Program-made: the position numbers and the translations under genes
Shown here: positions 8,122-18,291 of the stretch, one piece after another
Layout of the letters: every line of letters begins with the position of its first letter
How positions within the stretch are numbered: position 1 is the first letter of the stretch
Notes under the pieces: model-generated
Databases searched by the model: none
What the model saw: the letters and a program-made list of their open reading frames with translations, nothing else
What the model was told of the DNA's origin: nothing
NCBI GenBank assembly: GCA_015520565.1
Contig: WAPW01000103.1
Span: 1-33,841, forward strand
Origin: Candidatus Aciduliprofundum sp.
GTDB lineage: Archaea > Thermoplasmatota > Thermoplasmata > Thermoplasmatales > Aciduliprofundaceae
Length of the DNA stretch: 33,841 nt
Direction of reading: 5' to 3'

Positions 8122-9252
8122 GTGAAATACGATGTTGCCATTGTTGGTGCAGGACCAATCGGCTCTTTCATAGCCAAGGAAATTGCCTCTATAGGATACA
8201 ATGTAGTCATTTTTGAGGAACACAGCGAGATTGGAAATCCCTCTCACTGCTCTGGATTATTCTCTACTCACATATTTGACATTGTAGGGAAAATAGGAAT
8301 TCTGCATCCTGCAAAAAAGGCAATAATATACGCGCCAGATGGGAGCAAACTAAGAATAGGGGATGATAGGGTAAGGGGCTATGTAGTGGATAGGGTAAAA
8401 TTTGATAGAGAGCTCGCCAAGATGGCTGGGGCAAAGGGTGCTGAAATACATTTAAAGGAGAGGGTTAAAAGGGTAAAATATCCAAGTATAAGAACAGGCA
8501 AAGGGGAGTATAAAGCGAAAATTATAGTGGGGGCAGATGGTATAAATAGCATTGTAAGGAAAGAAATGGGGATAAGAGCACCAAAAATTTTGGGAGCTGC
8601 CCAGATAATCGCTCCATCCCATTTGGATGAGGATACCGTTGAAATTTTCCTTGGCTCTTCCATAGCACCGGGATTCTTCGCTTGGAGAATCCCTCTATTT
8701 GATAACCTAGCCAAAATAGGACTTGCAAGCTACAAGAACTCTTGGCTATATCTGAAGAAATTAATGAAAAAATTAAAAGTGCAGCCTCTCTCAATCTCTG
8801 GAGGAGGAATACCCATAAACACTGTGGAGAGAACATACACAAGGGGAATGCTTATAGTGGGTGACGCGGCAGGGCAAGTGAAAGCAACAAGCGGGGGAGG
8901 CGTTTATCCCGGACTCATGTGTGCAAAATGTGCCATTAAGACAATAAAGGATGCATTAGAGAGGGGAGATTACTCTGAGAATGTTTTAAAGAATTACGAA
9001 ACTTGCTGGAGAAATGGAATAGGAAAGGAGCTAAAGTACGCATCATATCTGCACAAAATATACACGAAAATTAGGGATGATGAATTTAACAAGATAATTA
9101 ACATTTTGAATGATGAAAAGGTAATAAGGATAATAAACGAGGAAGGCGATATTGACTACCCATCAAGAGTGGCCATAAAGATATTCCGCAAAAAGCCATC
9201 CTTGATGAAGTACCTCAGTATTCCTGCAAGACCTTATCATAGACGGATTTGA
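8122..9252 (+). CDS. Geranylgeranyl reductase family flavoprotein
   Basis: A 376-residue FAD-dependent reductase that saturates the isoprenoid chains of archaeal membrane lipids (digeranylgeranylglycerophospholipid reductase type). Evidence: an N-terminal dinucleotide-binding motif VAIVGAGPIGSFIAKEIA, the family segment NPSHCSGLFS, IIVGADGINSIVR, and the FAD-ribityl motif IVGDAAGQVKATSGGGVYPGL. Length fits the Thermoplasma enzyme class. The start is a GTG because the only nearby ATG is out of frame and immediately stopped; no ribosome binding site is seen, so the message may be leaderless. The last 38 bases overlap the convergent xerA gene. The exact lipid substrate cannot be read from the sequence. 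Confidence 0.88.
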   Translation: MKYDVAIVGAGPIGSFIAKEIASIGYNVVIFEEHSEIGNPSHCSGLFSTHIFDIVGKIGILHPAKKAIIYAPDGSKLRIGDDRVRGYVVDRVKFDRELAKMAGAKGAEIHLKERVKRVKYPSIRTGKGEYKAKIIVGADGINSIVRKEMGIRAPKILGAAQIIAPSHLDEDTVEIFLGSSIAPGFFAWRIPLFDNLAKIGLASYKNSWLYLKKLMKKLKVQPLSISGGGIPINTVERTYTRGMLIVGDAAGQVKATSGGGVYPGLMCAKCAIKTIKDALERGDYSENVLKNYETCWRNGIGKELKYASYLHKIYTKIRDDEFNKIINILNDEKVIRIINEEGDIDYPSRVAIKIFRKKPSLMKYLSIPARPYHRRI

Positions 9253-10069
9253 GAAGGGCGTCATCCACATGAGTGTATATTTGCGTAGTAGCTACGCTGC
9301 TATGCCCCAAGAATTGCTGTATAAACCTTATATCCACCCCCCTGCGCAGCAATGTTGTTGCAAGGGTATGGCGAAGAACATGGGGGGTTACTTCTTTCTT
9401 TATCCCCGCTTTTTTAGCATATTTCTTTACTATTCTAAACACCTGAACCCTGCTTATCTTATTGCTCTTCTGCGATGCAAATAGATACTCCATATCATCC
9501 TCTCTCGTGTAAAGATAATTTTGAAGCGCTTCTATCACCTTGGGGCTCACAACAACAATTCTATCTTTATCTCCCTTGCCAGAACGCACATAAACAATTC
9601 TTTCATTAAAATCCACATCTTCAATCTTTAAATTGCATAGCTCACTAACTCTCAATCCGGAATAGGCAAGGAGGGAAATTATAGCATAATCCCTAGGATT
9701 CTCACTTGAAACTTCAATCAATCTCTTTACCTCTTTCTCGCTAAGGTATTTGGGCATCTGCTTTGGCCTCTTTGGCGAGGTTAAATTCTTTGCCGTGTCT
9801 AAATTCTTGTACTTGAAATAAGAACGAATGGCCTTGGTAGCGAGATAAAGGGAATTCTTGCTGTACTTTCTCTTCGTAGAAAGATACATCTTGTACTTAT
9901 TCAAATCTCCCGGTATTATATCCTCAGCCCTCTTCTTAAAATACCTGAGCATATCGTCTATAAAATGGGCATACTCCTTAATTGTATTCTCGCTCCTCTT
10001 CTCTCCCCTCAAATACTCCTTGAATTTTTCAACTTCGTAATCAACATAATCTCCAAATTTGTCTGACAT
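9215..10069 (-). CDS. xerA: XerA-type tyrosine recombinase
   Basis: A 284-residue site-specific recombinase, probably the archaeal chromosome dimer resolvase. The N-terminal SAM-like core-binding domain (about 10-95) is followed by the catalytic domain. Catalytic residues are visible: Arg in SGLRVSEL, Lys in VRSGKGDKDR, HVLRH, His in FLGHSSVATTQIYTHV, and the nucleophile Tyr in QIYTH. The length matches XerA, and no integrase neighbours, att sites or other mobile genes are seen, which supports a housekeeping role. A TATA box (TTTAAATA) lies about 26 bases from the ATG, so the message is probably leaderless. A 16-base palindrome sits between the TATA box and the start. No dif site was recognised in the window. 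Confidence 0.92.
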   Translation of the reverse strand: MSDKFGDYVDYEVEKFKEYLRGEKRSENTIKEYAHFIDDMLRYFKKRAEDIIPGDLNKYKMYLSTKRKYSKNSLYLATKAIRSYFKYKNLDTAKNLTSPKRPKQMPKYLSEKEVKRLIEVSSENPRDYAIISLLAYSGLRVSELCNLKIEDVDFNERIVYVRSGKGDKDRIVVVSPKVIEALQNYLYTREDDMEYLFASQKSNKISRVQVFRIVKKYAKKAGIKKEVTPHVLRHTLATTLLRRGVDIRFIQQFLGHSSVATTQIYTHVDDALLKSVYDKVLQEY

Positions 10070-10070
10070 T

Positions 10071-10100
10071 AGTCATACATATGACTTATGCTATTTAAAA
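10071..10100 (-). promoter_or_regulatory. xerA promoter: TATA box and 16-base palindrome
   Basis: AGTCATA-CA-TATGACT (10071-10086) is a perfect inverted repeat with a two-base centre. It lies between the TATA-like TTTAAATA (about 10091-10099) and the xerA ATG. A protein bound there would cover the start site, so a repressor operator is likely. Confidence 0.55.
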
Positions 10101-10148
10101 CTTTCCCGTATTTTTGCAAATTGAGAAATTGTCCAAAAATTAAAAATA

Positions 10149-10736
10149 ATGGTACGCTTAATTATTAGCGTGGAAAAATTGATAGCACAGGCACAGGTGT
10201 ACTACATCGTTGGTTATGGAAGAGATCGCTCCGTTTATGATGACAAGAAGTGGATACTAGGCAGGGTTTATTTAACAGATAAGCGACTTCTCTTCAAAAA
10301 ATTGGATAGATTCATTGAGGTGAAATATGAGGATATTTTATCCATAGCTGAGAGGGATAAGTATCCGAGGATATCTCCACCCATGGGCTGGGCTCGTGGA
10401 AATATACTGGAGATAAAGCATTATGAATTTGGAGATAAAAAGCATATTTTAACTTCCCTCATATCCGCAAATTTTGATGTAACCCTAAAATTGAGAGCTA
10501 TCTTGACGAAGATGATTGGCGAGAAAGTTGTTGAAATAACTGAAATGCATAAGAAGGTGCTTCTTCTTTTATACACAGGAATGAAGGACAATATTCTAAT
10601 AAGCTACCTTCTAGACATTGAAATTAATGAAGTTGAGAAATTAATTGAAGATTTGAAATTCAGGGGCTTAATATCTTCGGATCTTCTCTTAACCGCGGAA
10701 GGCACGAAGGTTGTGGATGAAATAAGGCGTAGATAA
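10149..10736 (+). CDS. PH-like/winged-helix protein, possibly CheF-like
   Basis: A 195-residue soluble protein I do not recognise with certainty. Residues about 25-125 look like a PH/GRAM-type beta barrel (ILGRVYLTDKRLLFKKL, then IEVKYEDILSIAERD). Residues about 130-195 look like a winged helix (MHKKVLLLLYTGMKDNILISYLLDI through LIEDLKFRGLISSDLLLTAEG). This two-part layout resembles the archaeal taxis protein CheF (DUF439), which links the chemotaxis system to the archaellum. The archaellin gene further along makes that reasonable. It is shorter than haloarchaeal CheF, and no che genes are adjacent. Starts at 10149 (ATG) or 10170 (GTG) are both possible. Confidence 0.5.
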   Translation: MVRLIISVEKLIAQAQVYYIVGYGRDRSVYDDKKWILGRVYLTDKRLLFKKLDRFIEVKYEDILSIAERDKYPRISPPMGWARGNILEIKHYEFGDKKHILTSLISANFDVTLKLRAILTKMIGEKVVEITEMHKKVLLLLYTGMKDNILISYLLDIEINEVEKLIEDLKFRGLISSDLLLTAEGTKVVDEIRRR

Positions 10737-10768
10737 AGATTAAAAAGGAAAAAAGAATATGCCCAATT

Positions 10769-11251
10769 ATGCTACTTGAAATAGATGGATGGAAAGTGGG
10801 GCTAAAATTTTCGGCCTCTCACTTCATACCCTCGCATTACAAATGCTCAAGATTACATGGGCATGATTACGGAATTAGATTAAGAATATTGGGGGAGCCA
10901 AAGGATTGCATATTATACGATTTCGTTGAAGTAAAAAAGGAAGTTAGGAACATTTGCGAAGAGCTTGACCACAAGCTTTTAATTCCCCAATCAAAGAAGT
11001 ATATAAAGCATCATATAAAGGATGAGCGCATATATGTGAGCTTTGGAGATAAGCACTATGTATTTCCAAAGAGCGATGTTGCCATAATTCCTGTGAATCT
11101 AGTAACTGCCGAGGAGCTAGCAAGATACTTCACAAAGAGAATTGCAGGAAGGATAAAATTCCCGAAAAATGTCAAAGGTATTGAGATTTGCGTGGATGAA
11201 GGTCCCGGGCAAGGTGCCTGTAATTACATACCCTTGGGTGATGAAAAATGA
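10769..11251 (+). CDS. queD: QueD-like 6-carboxytetrahydropterin synthase (PTPS family)
   Basis: An enzyme of the 7-deazaguanine pathway that makes 6-carboxytetrahydropterin from dihydroneopterin triphosphate. It is the step before QueE and QueC on the way to preQ0 and archaeosine in tRNA. The zinc-binding histidines are in FSASH and RLHGHDYG, and the catalytic Cys precedes them in YKCSRLHGH, the QueD arrangement. ELDHKLL and the C-terminal Glu in ICVDEGPG also match. At 160 residues it is longer than bacterial QueD because of an insertion around residues 75-110 ([14 protein letters not shown]). It overlaps queC by four bases (ATGA), so the two are translationally coupled. Confidence 0.9.
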   Translation: MLLEIDGWKVGLKFSASHFIPSHYKCSRLHGHDYGIRLRILGEPKDCILYDFVEVKKEVRNICEELDHKLLIPQSKKYIKHHIKDERIYVSFGDKHYVFPKSDVAIIPVNLVTAEELARYFTKRIAGRIKFPKNVKGIEICVDEGPGQGACNYIPLGDEK

Positions 11252-11961
11252 AAGCTGTTGTTCTCCTCTCTGGCGGACTTGATTCTTCAACTGTTCTCGC
11301 CATAGCACTTGAGATGGGATACGAAGTCCATGCCCTATCCTTTGATTACGGCCAAAGGCATTCAAGAGAATTGGAGAGTGCAAAGAAAATTGCAAAATAC
11401 TTCAATGTGCCCCATAAGATAATAAAAATTGATTTAAGACAAATTGGCGGGAGCGCATTAACTGATAATATTGATGTTCCAGAAAGAAATATGGATGAAA
11501 TAGAAAAGGAGATACCAATCACCTATGTTCCCGCTAGAAACACCATTCTTCTCTCCCTCGCATTGGGGTATGCGGAAGTCATAGATGCAGATGCGATATT
11601 CTACGGAGCAAATGCCATTGATTATTCTGGGTATCCAGATTGCAGGCCTGAGTATGTGGAGGCATTTGAGCGTGTAGCAAATCTAGGAACAAAGAGAGGT
11701 GTGGAAGGAAAGCCCATAAAGATAATAGCACCAATAATCCATATGACCAAGGCGGAAATAATAAAGAAAGGCATGGAATTAGGGGTGCCCTACGAGCTTA
11801 CTTGGTCCTGCTATAAGGGAGGGAAAAAAGCATGTGGGAAATGTGATTCTTGCCTATTACGCTTGAAGGGATTTATGGAAGCGGGATACGAGGACCCATT
11901 GGAGTATGAAACTTATCCTGAATTTTACATAGAGTACTTGAAAAAGAAGGGGAAACTATGA
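11248..11961 (+). CDS. queC: 7-cyano-7-deazaguanine synthase QueC
   Basis: Converts 7-carboxy-7-deazaguanine to preQ0 using ATP and ammonia; preQ0 is later inserted into tRNA and becomes archaeosine. The 237 residues begin with the PP-loop motif [16 protein letters not shown] and continue with [10 protein letters not shown] and [13 protein letters not shown]. They end with a zinc site whose cysteines are in [16 protein letters not shown]. The length is normal for the family. It follows queD with an ATGA overlap and runs into the small zinc-finger gene with another ATGA overlap, so the three form one operon. QueE is not in the window. Confidence 0.95.
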   Translation: MKAVVLLSGGLDSSTVLAIALEMGYEVHALSFDYGQRHSRELESAKKIAKYFNVPHKIIKIDLRQIGGSALTDNIDVPERNMDEIEKEIPITYVPARNTILLSLALGYAEVIDADAIFYGANAIDYSGYPDCRPEYVEAFERVANLGTKRGVEGKPIKIIAPIIHMTKAEIIKKGMELGVPYELTWSCYKGGKKACGKCDSCLLRLKGFMEAGYEDPLEYETYPEFYIEYLKKKGKL

Positions 11962-12077
11962 TTGTGGGCACATGCTATATATGTGGAAAGCCAGCAACGC
12001 ATATATGTAAATTATGCGGTAGGCCTGTTTGCGATGAGCATTATGTACCATCCTTGGGCCTATGCGTGCGATGTGCC

Positions 12078-12107
<30 letters not shown>
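11958..12107 (+). CDS. 49-residue zinc-finger protein (missed by the ORF track)
   Basis: A short gene whose ATG overlaps the queC stop (ATGA at 11958-11961), so it is probably translated with queC. The product is crowded with metal ligands: CYIC at 6-9, H15, CKLC at 17-20, C25, H28 and C-VR-C at 36-39. That is enough for two zinc sites in a cross-braced HIT/B-box-like arrangement. The rest is a short basic tail. I do not know its function; a partner of the 7-deazaguanine enzymes or an RNA-binding accessory is possible. The last 30 bases overlap the convergent rdgB gene. The regular Cys pairs and the coupled start make it a convincing gene despite its size. Confidence 0.8.
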
Positions 12108-14217
<2,110 letters not shown>

Positions 14218-15999
14218 TCATCTTATATGCCCAAGGGTAAACGAGCCAAGAGTTATACCACTCTTGCTTGCAGTTACCTCAATCCAATTCCTGCTCTGCA
14301 CCTCTGTAATTCCATGCACAGTCAAAAATATCTTATGCGCCTCTATCTTGAATTCTATCATTCCATCCATCGTATAACCAACCATCTGGATTTCACTCTC
14401 GCTATGAAGTCCTTTTTCCACAAGGTACAACGATACTGCATTATCTCTCTTTCTCTTCGTAGTAAATGGCTGCAAGAATCTAAGCAAAGCCTGAGAATCC
14501 AAATAAGCTATAATTGTTGACAAGCTTCTAAACCCTAAGCGGTAATACCCACTTTTTTCCTTTATTTTTTTAACTATAGAATCAACAGCTTTTGCTATAC
14601 CCTCTACATCATTCTGAAAATCCAAGTAAATGACCCCTTCTATTTCAGAGGTATCCCCTATACTTCTAGAATAAGCATCCACATAATAAACCAAGCCCAT
14701 TTTCTCATACTGCTCGTATGTGGGTAGAACATAGCTCATCTCTTCACGCAAACTATCCACCGTTATATCAGTAAGGACCCAAATTGCTGGAACTCCCTTT
14801 CGCAGGCCTTCCGCTATGAAAGAATAAACTAAAACTTCCTTATTGCTGTATGGTGGGCCATAAATTAAAATGTTAGAACCGATGGGAAAGCCCCCATACA
14901 ACAAATCATCTAATCTCCTCGTTCCTGTACGAACTTTCTTCTCTTTTAATTCAATTTTTACCTCCTCTGCTGCAAGCTCCACTTCCTGCTCCGCGAGTCC
15001 CTTCAATTTTGCGTTTATCTCCTGCTCTTTCATCCTGAGATAATTCTCCTTGGCACGAAGCTCTTCTTCTTTTCTCTTTATCTCATCCTGCAAATCTTCC
15101 AATCTTCTTTTGAGTATAATCTCATCCATATTTCCAATCTCTTGCTTCATCATTTGCAACTGCTTAATCTGGGCCTCAATTTTTTTCTCCCTATACGCAA
15201 TATCCTCTTCCCTACGGATTAACTCATCCTCCTTGTATTTAATCATCTCTTGAAGTTTTTTCATCTCATCCTCTTTTATTTTTATTTCATTTTTAAGCTC
15301 TTCTATCTTCCTATCCTTTTCCCCTATTTCTTTGCTAAGCTCGGCTATTCTCTCCGTTAAGGCCTTAACATCAGAATTCTTTATTGCTTCCTTTAATTTT
15401 TCAAACTCTTCAGAGGATACATTGCTCTTACCTTGTGCCTCTAACTCAAGAAGCTTTCTATTCTTTTCTCCCTCCAATCTTATCAATTCTTCCCTTAGCT
15501 CTATTTCCTTCTTCTTCAATTCCCTTATATCCTCAGGCAATGGCTTTGTAAGCTCTTCCTTCAAAGATTCTATTTCTTTTCTCAGAGTTTCAATTTCCTT
15601 TTCCAACTCTTCCCTCTTTGAAAATTCCACATCTAAAAGCGTCTTTAATTTCAAATTTTCCTCTATGAGCTGGTCTACATCCACATTCTCAGGCAAATTT
15701 TTCTTTGCCTCCTCAACCCTCTCCCTTATCTCCTCTGCCTCTTCCTCAGTGCCACCCTTCCTCTCTAACAATCCAAAGAGCGCATCATCATTCCCCTTTA
15801 GCCATTCATCCAAAATCTCCCTATCTTCATCCATAAGCTTAAAATCATCGCCAAGCAGCCATTTTTTAAGGAGAATTTCATTCTTTAATGCCTCATACTC
15901 CTCCCTAGAGTATTTCTTACCGCAAGATTTACAAGTGAGAGTTTTCTCATCAATCACTCCCCCGCACTGGGGACATATTACCTCAACTTTTTCTGACAT
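14218..15999 (-). CDS. Zinc-ribbon/coiled-coil protein with a degenerate RecA/KaiC-like domain
   Basis: A 593-residue protein in three parts. Residues about 8-30 form a zinc ribbon (CPQCGGVIDEKTLTCKSCGKKY). Residues about 100-360 are a long Glu/Lys-rich coiled coil. Residues about 360-593 look like a KaiC/GvpD-type RecA fold: TGTRRLDDLLYGGFPIGSNILIYGPPYSNKEVL, then a Walker B-like region. The P-loop reads GPPYSNKE where GxPGxGKT/S is expected; the conserved Gly and Thr/Ser are lost, so nucleotide hydrolysis may be absent. The start is two bases after the Lsm stop. The function is unknown. The position between Lsm and Kae1-Bud32 hints at a structural or regulatory role in RNA handling, but this is only context. 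Confidence 0.7.
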   Translation of the reverse strand: MSEKVEVICPQCGGVIDEKTLTCKSCGKKYSREEYEALKNEILLKKWLLGDDFKLMDEDREILDEWLKGNDDALFGLLERKGGTEEEAEEIRERVEEAKKNLPENVDVDQLIEENLKLKTLLDVEFSKREELEKEIETLRKEIESLKEELTKPLPEDIRELKKKEIELREELIRLEGEKNRKLLELEAQGKSNVSSEEFEKLKEAIKNSDVKALTERIAELSKEIGEKDRKIEELKNEIKIKEDEMKKLQEMIKYKEDELIRREEDIAYREKKIEAQIKQLQMMKQEIGNMDEIILKRRLEDLQDEIKRKEEELRAKENYLRMKEQEINAKLKGLAEQEVELAAEEVKIELKEKKVRTGTRRLDDLLYGGFPIGSNILIYGPPYSNKEVLVYSFIAEGLRKGVPAIWVLTDITVDSLREEMSYVLPTYEQYEKMGLVYYVDAYSRSIGDTSEIEGVIYLDFQNDVEGIAKAVDSIVKKIKEKSGYYRLGFRSLSTIIAYLDSQALLRFLQPFTTKRKRDNAVSLYLVEKGLHSESEIQMVGYTMDGMIEFKIEAHKIFLTVHGITEVQSRNWIEVTASKSGITLGSFTLGHIR

Positions 16000-16001
16000 G
16001 C

Positions 16002-16220
16002 TTATCCTATGAGAGCCATACGAACTACATTATTGCCTCTCAATATAACTGTGCCTAATCTTCTTGTCATCTCTTCTGTCTTCTCCTCCGTGTCCATAAG
16101 CACCATGTTCATATAATCATCGTAGCCAACAAGCTTACCTTCTAGAATGCGATTATCCTTCAAGAGGAGCGAAATCCTCTTATTCAGAAAGTTCTCCAAC
16201 ATTTTTAACGGTAGTGTCAT
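16002..16220 (-). CDS. Sm-like (Lsm) archaeal protein
   Basis: A 72-residue Sm-fold protein, expected to form a heptameric ring that binds U-rich RNA. Sm motif 1 is GKLVGYDDYMNMVLMD and Sm motif 2 is LGTVILRGNNVV, with typical spacing between. The ORF track starts at a TTG; the ATG at 16220 lies five bases after GGTGAT and is preferred. It is followed two bases later by the coiled-coil protein and preceded by a missed 58-residue gene, all on the minus strand and probably one message. Confidence 0.95.
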   Translation of the reverse strand: MTLPLKMLENFLNKRISLLLKDNRILEGKLVGYDDYMNMVLMDTEEKTEEMTRRLGTVILRGNNVVRMALIG

Positions 16221-16263
16221 TCTCAATCACCTATACCCAATTGAATATAAAATATAAATCTTT

Positions 16264-16440
16264 TTAGGTATAACCATACATATCCTCATCATCATCTTCG
16301 CTATTTTCCATTAGAACTTGGAGTAAGCTGCGGATTAGCTCCTTCATCTCGCTAACCTCTCTGCGCAAGGCCTTTACCTCACTCTCAAGTTTAGCCACAT
16401 CTTCAATCCTTGGTTTATTTGTTTCCTCAATACCATCCAT
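16264..16440 (-). CDS. 58-residue acidic coiled-coil protein (missed by the ORF track)
   Basis: A short minus-strand frame filling most of the gap between the METTL5-like gene and Lsm. The product begins MDGIEETNKPRIED, continues as a heptad-like helix (VAKLESEVKALRREVSEMKE, LIRSLLQVLM) and ends in an acidic tail (ENSEDDDEDMYGYT). The ATG is 25 bases after the upstream stop, with GGGAAAG nearby as a weak ribosome binding site. The regular heptads and the fit between flanking genes support a real gene, probably a small dimerising partner. No family is recognised. Confidence 0.65.
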   Translation of the reverse strand: MDGIEETNKPRIEDVAKLESEVKALRREVSEMKELIRSLLQVLMENSEDDDEDMYGYT

Positions 16441-16465
16441 GCTTTCCCATAGTTAATCCCAATAT

Positions 16466-17071
16466 TTAAAATCTCCTACGCACAATTCTGTAAAGCACTA
16501 CTCTCCTTTTTACCTCTTCTTTCCTGTGAAATTTGTACATATATGGTATGGGAAAATCATAGAATTTTTTATGGGTTACCTCTCCTCCCATCTCCACAAT
16601 TTTCCCCTCTATGAATTCGGCTGTGTTTGCATTATGAATGGTGTAAATCACATTGGCAACTTGCATCGCCTTTTCCAAAAATGGCAAATCTGCGTGTCTA
16701 TTCTGCGCTCCAAATGGAGGGTTCTGCACAACGGTATCAATTTTGAAATTAAATTCTTCAACACGCATATTCATTATTTCCGCAGAGCATTTATACTCCT
16801 CCAAATTTTTCCTTAAAACCATAATTGCCTCTGGATCTATTTCCACAGAAAAAATCTTGCGAGCACCTAAGATGCAAGAGCCGATGGTGAATATGCCTGT
16901 ACCCGCTCCAAAATCTGCCAAAATTTTATCCTCAATATCACCCAAAGAGTATGCGAAGAATAAAATGTCCGAGGCAATGGTGGCAGGGGTTAAGTATTGC
17001 TCCAAAGAGGCTTTAGGATTTTTGTAATTCTCCACGCCTTGAAGCATCATTTCTAGCTTTTTCTTCTTCAT
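16466..17071 (-). CDS. METTL5-like N6-adenine RNA methyltransferase
   Basis: A 201-residue class I methyltransferase matching the METTL5 group, which in eukaryotes makes m6A in 18S rRNA with TRMT112. Visible features: the family start ASLEQYLTPATIASDILFFA, SAM-binding motif I ADFGAGTGIFTIG, the acidic residue in VEIDPEA, the catalytic NPPFGAQNRHADLPFL, and the C-terminal FYDFPIPYMYKFH. The substrate is therefore probably a ribosomal RNA adenine. The start ATG overlaps the stop of the gene before it (ATGA-type overlap), so the two are coupled. A TRM112-like partner is not seen in the window. Confidence 0.88.
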   Translation of the reverse strand: MKKKKLEMMLQGVENYKNPKASLEQYLTPATIASDILFFAYSLGDIEDKILADFGAGTGIFTIGSCILGARKIFSVEIDPEAIMVLRKNLEEYKCSAEIMNMRVEEFNFKIDTVVQNPPFGAQNRHADLPFLEKAMQVANVIYTIHNANTAEFIEGKIVEMGGEVTHKKFYDFPIPYMYKFHRKEEVKRRVVLYRIVRRRF

Positions 17072-17349
17072 GGCCCTGCCACTGCATTAACTAGCTTATG
17101 GGCTAACTGGGATGCATGTGCTGCCGATATCCCTCTCTTCTTTAGCTCCTCTGATACCCTATTAATGGCTCTATGCCATTTCCATGTAGAGCGGCTGTAC
17201 CTTGCCTCTACGAGAATCTGCACTATTTTACGGTCAACCTCTATCCCATATCTCTCCCTCAATCTAAGCTGCCAAAGCGGAATGAGAACATAGGGAACAT
17301 AGACCCTATCAATGTATCCTCCTTCACTAACCCTGTACCTTCTACTCAT
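17068..17349 (-). CDS. Small basic protein of unknown function
   Basis: A 93-residue protein rich in Arg and Lys (MSRRYRVSEGGYIDRVYVPYV, YSRSTWKWHRAINRVSEELKKR, ending HKLVNAVAGP). It looks largely helical, and its charge suggests nucleic acid or ribosome binding; I do not recognise the family. The ORF track starts at a TTG (17358); the ATG at 17349 is the natural choice. It is the first gene of the minus-strand run leading to METTL5-like, Lsm, Kae1-Bud32 and RdgB. Its stop overlaps the methyltransferase start, which supports it being real and functionally tied to RNA modification. Confidence 0.7.
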   Translation of the reverse strand: MSRRYRVSEGGYIDRVYVPYVLIPLWQLRLRERYGIEVDRKIVQILVEARYSRSTWKWHRAINRVSEELKKRGISAAHASQLAHKLVNAVAGP

Positions 17350-17404
17350 CGTTCCCAACTATGAGCTCATAAGATAAATATTTTTTGAAAAAATAAATTT
17401 GCAT

Positions 17405-18220
17405 CTACATGCATTCGCTTAGCTTATAAATCAAAACATCGGGAGTTTTAAAATCAACCATACTTTTGAATCCTTGCTCAACAAAGAATGTCAAAACATC
17501 CTCTTTTTCCTCTGGAAGCATAGCGCTTATGCTTTTCTTTCCTTGCTGAATCGCATAATAACTCATTGCTCTCATAATTCTCTTGAGCCCCTCTCCTGAA
17601 ATATCAAGAGGGAAAAATGATGGCTCTGTATCTTTAAGGGAATAGATAAATTTGTAATTTTCAATTTTTCCAATTCCAGCATTCCTGTTTAGCCAATTTA
17701 TAGAATCTTGCGTTTTATGCAAAAACTTCCAGCCATAGGGTATGTAATCTTCGCACCAAATATCCTCCATCCTTATATCTCCTTTTTCAAATCTCAACGG
17801 CTCAAAGGGTTCTCTGTAAGAGATATAGAATCTTTTTGATATTCTAAATCCATCATCCTCAGCCATCTTTCTGCTCTCCTTATTGAGCAAATGAGTTGCA
17901 AATTCAACGGTATCTATTTTCCCATCCCTGCATAATCTTTTCCCAAGATTCAAAATGTAATTATGCAATTTCTTACCATAGCCCCTGCCACGATATGATG
18001 GATGCACACGCAATCCTTCAAGCCATCCAACCCTATCAGGCAAAATGCTCAGCTTCACGGTACCCACTACAATGCCATTTATTTCCAAAACATAGAAATT
18101 CCCATCTTTGAGCCAAGAACGAAATGCTTTATGAATATAATCCTCCCCATCCCATGTGAGCTTTGATATTTCCAAAATGGAATTATAATCCTCTTCCCTA
18201 GCCAAGCGTATTGTTTCCAT
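17405..18220 (-). CDS. GNAT-family N-acetyltransferase
   Basis: A 271-residue protein whose N-terminal half is a GNAT fold using acetyl-CoA: IRLAREEDYNSILEISKLTW, VGTVKLSIL, and the acetyl-CoA loop LRVHPSYRGRGYGKKLHNYIL. The second half (about 145-271) has no clear motif and resembles a second, degenerate GNAT-like domain (for example LFFVEQGFKSMVDFKTPDVLIYKL near the C-terminus, abbreviated from memory of the fold rather than a match). The acceptor is unknown. The message is probably leaderless, with a TATA-like GATAAATAATT about 25 bases upstream of the ATG. It is divergent from the radical SAM gene at 18292. Confidence 0.8.
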   Translation of the reverse strand: METIRLAREEDYNSILEISKLTWDGEDYIHKAFRSWLKDGNFYVLEINGIVVGTVKLSILPDRVGWLEGLRVHPSYRGRGYGKKLHNYILNLGKRLCRDGKIDTVEFATHLLNKESRKMAEDDGFRISKRFYISYREPFEPLRFEKGDIRMEDIWCEDYIPYGWKFLHKTQDSINWLNRNAGIGKIENYKFIYSLKDTEPSFFPLDISGEGLKRIMRAMSYYAIQQGKKSISAMLPEEKEDVLTFFVEQGFKSMVDFKTPDVLIYKLSECM

Positions 18221-18291
18221 AGGAATAAAGATGCAAGCAATTATTTATCTTTTCGCAAAGAATTATTAATGGTAAAACATTCTTGGGCTCA

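Noticed and set aside
9215-10069. xerA as an integrase of a mobile element
   Set aside because: Length and motifs fit the housekeeping archaeal XerA, and no att repeats, tRNA target or other mobile genes are nearby.
15332-16012. Plus-strand 226-residue Ser/Phe-rich ORF
   Set aside because: Antisense shadow of the coiled-coil protein at 14218-15999.
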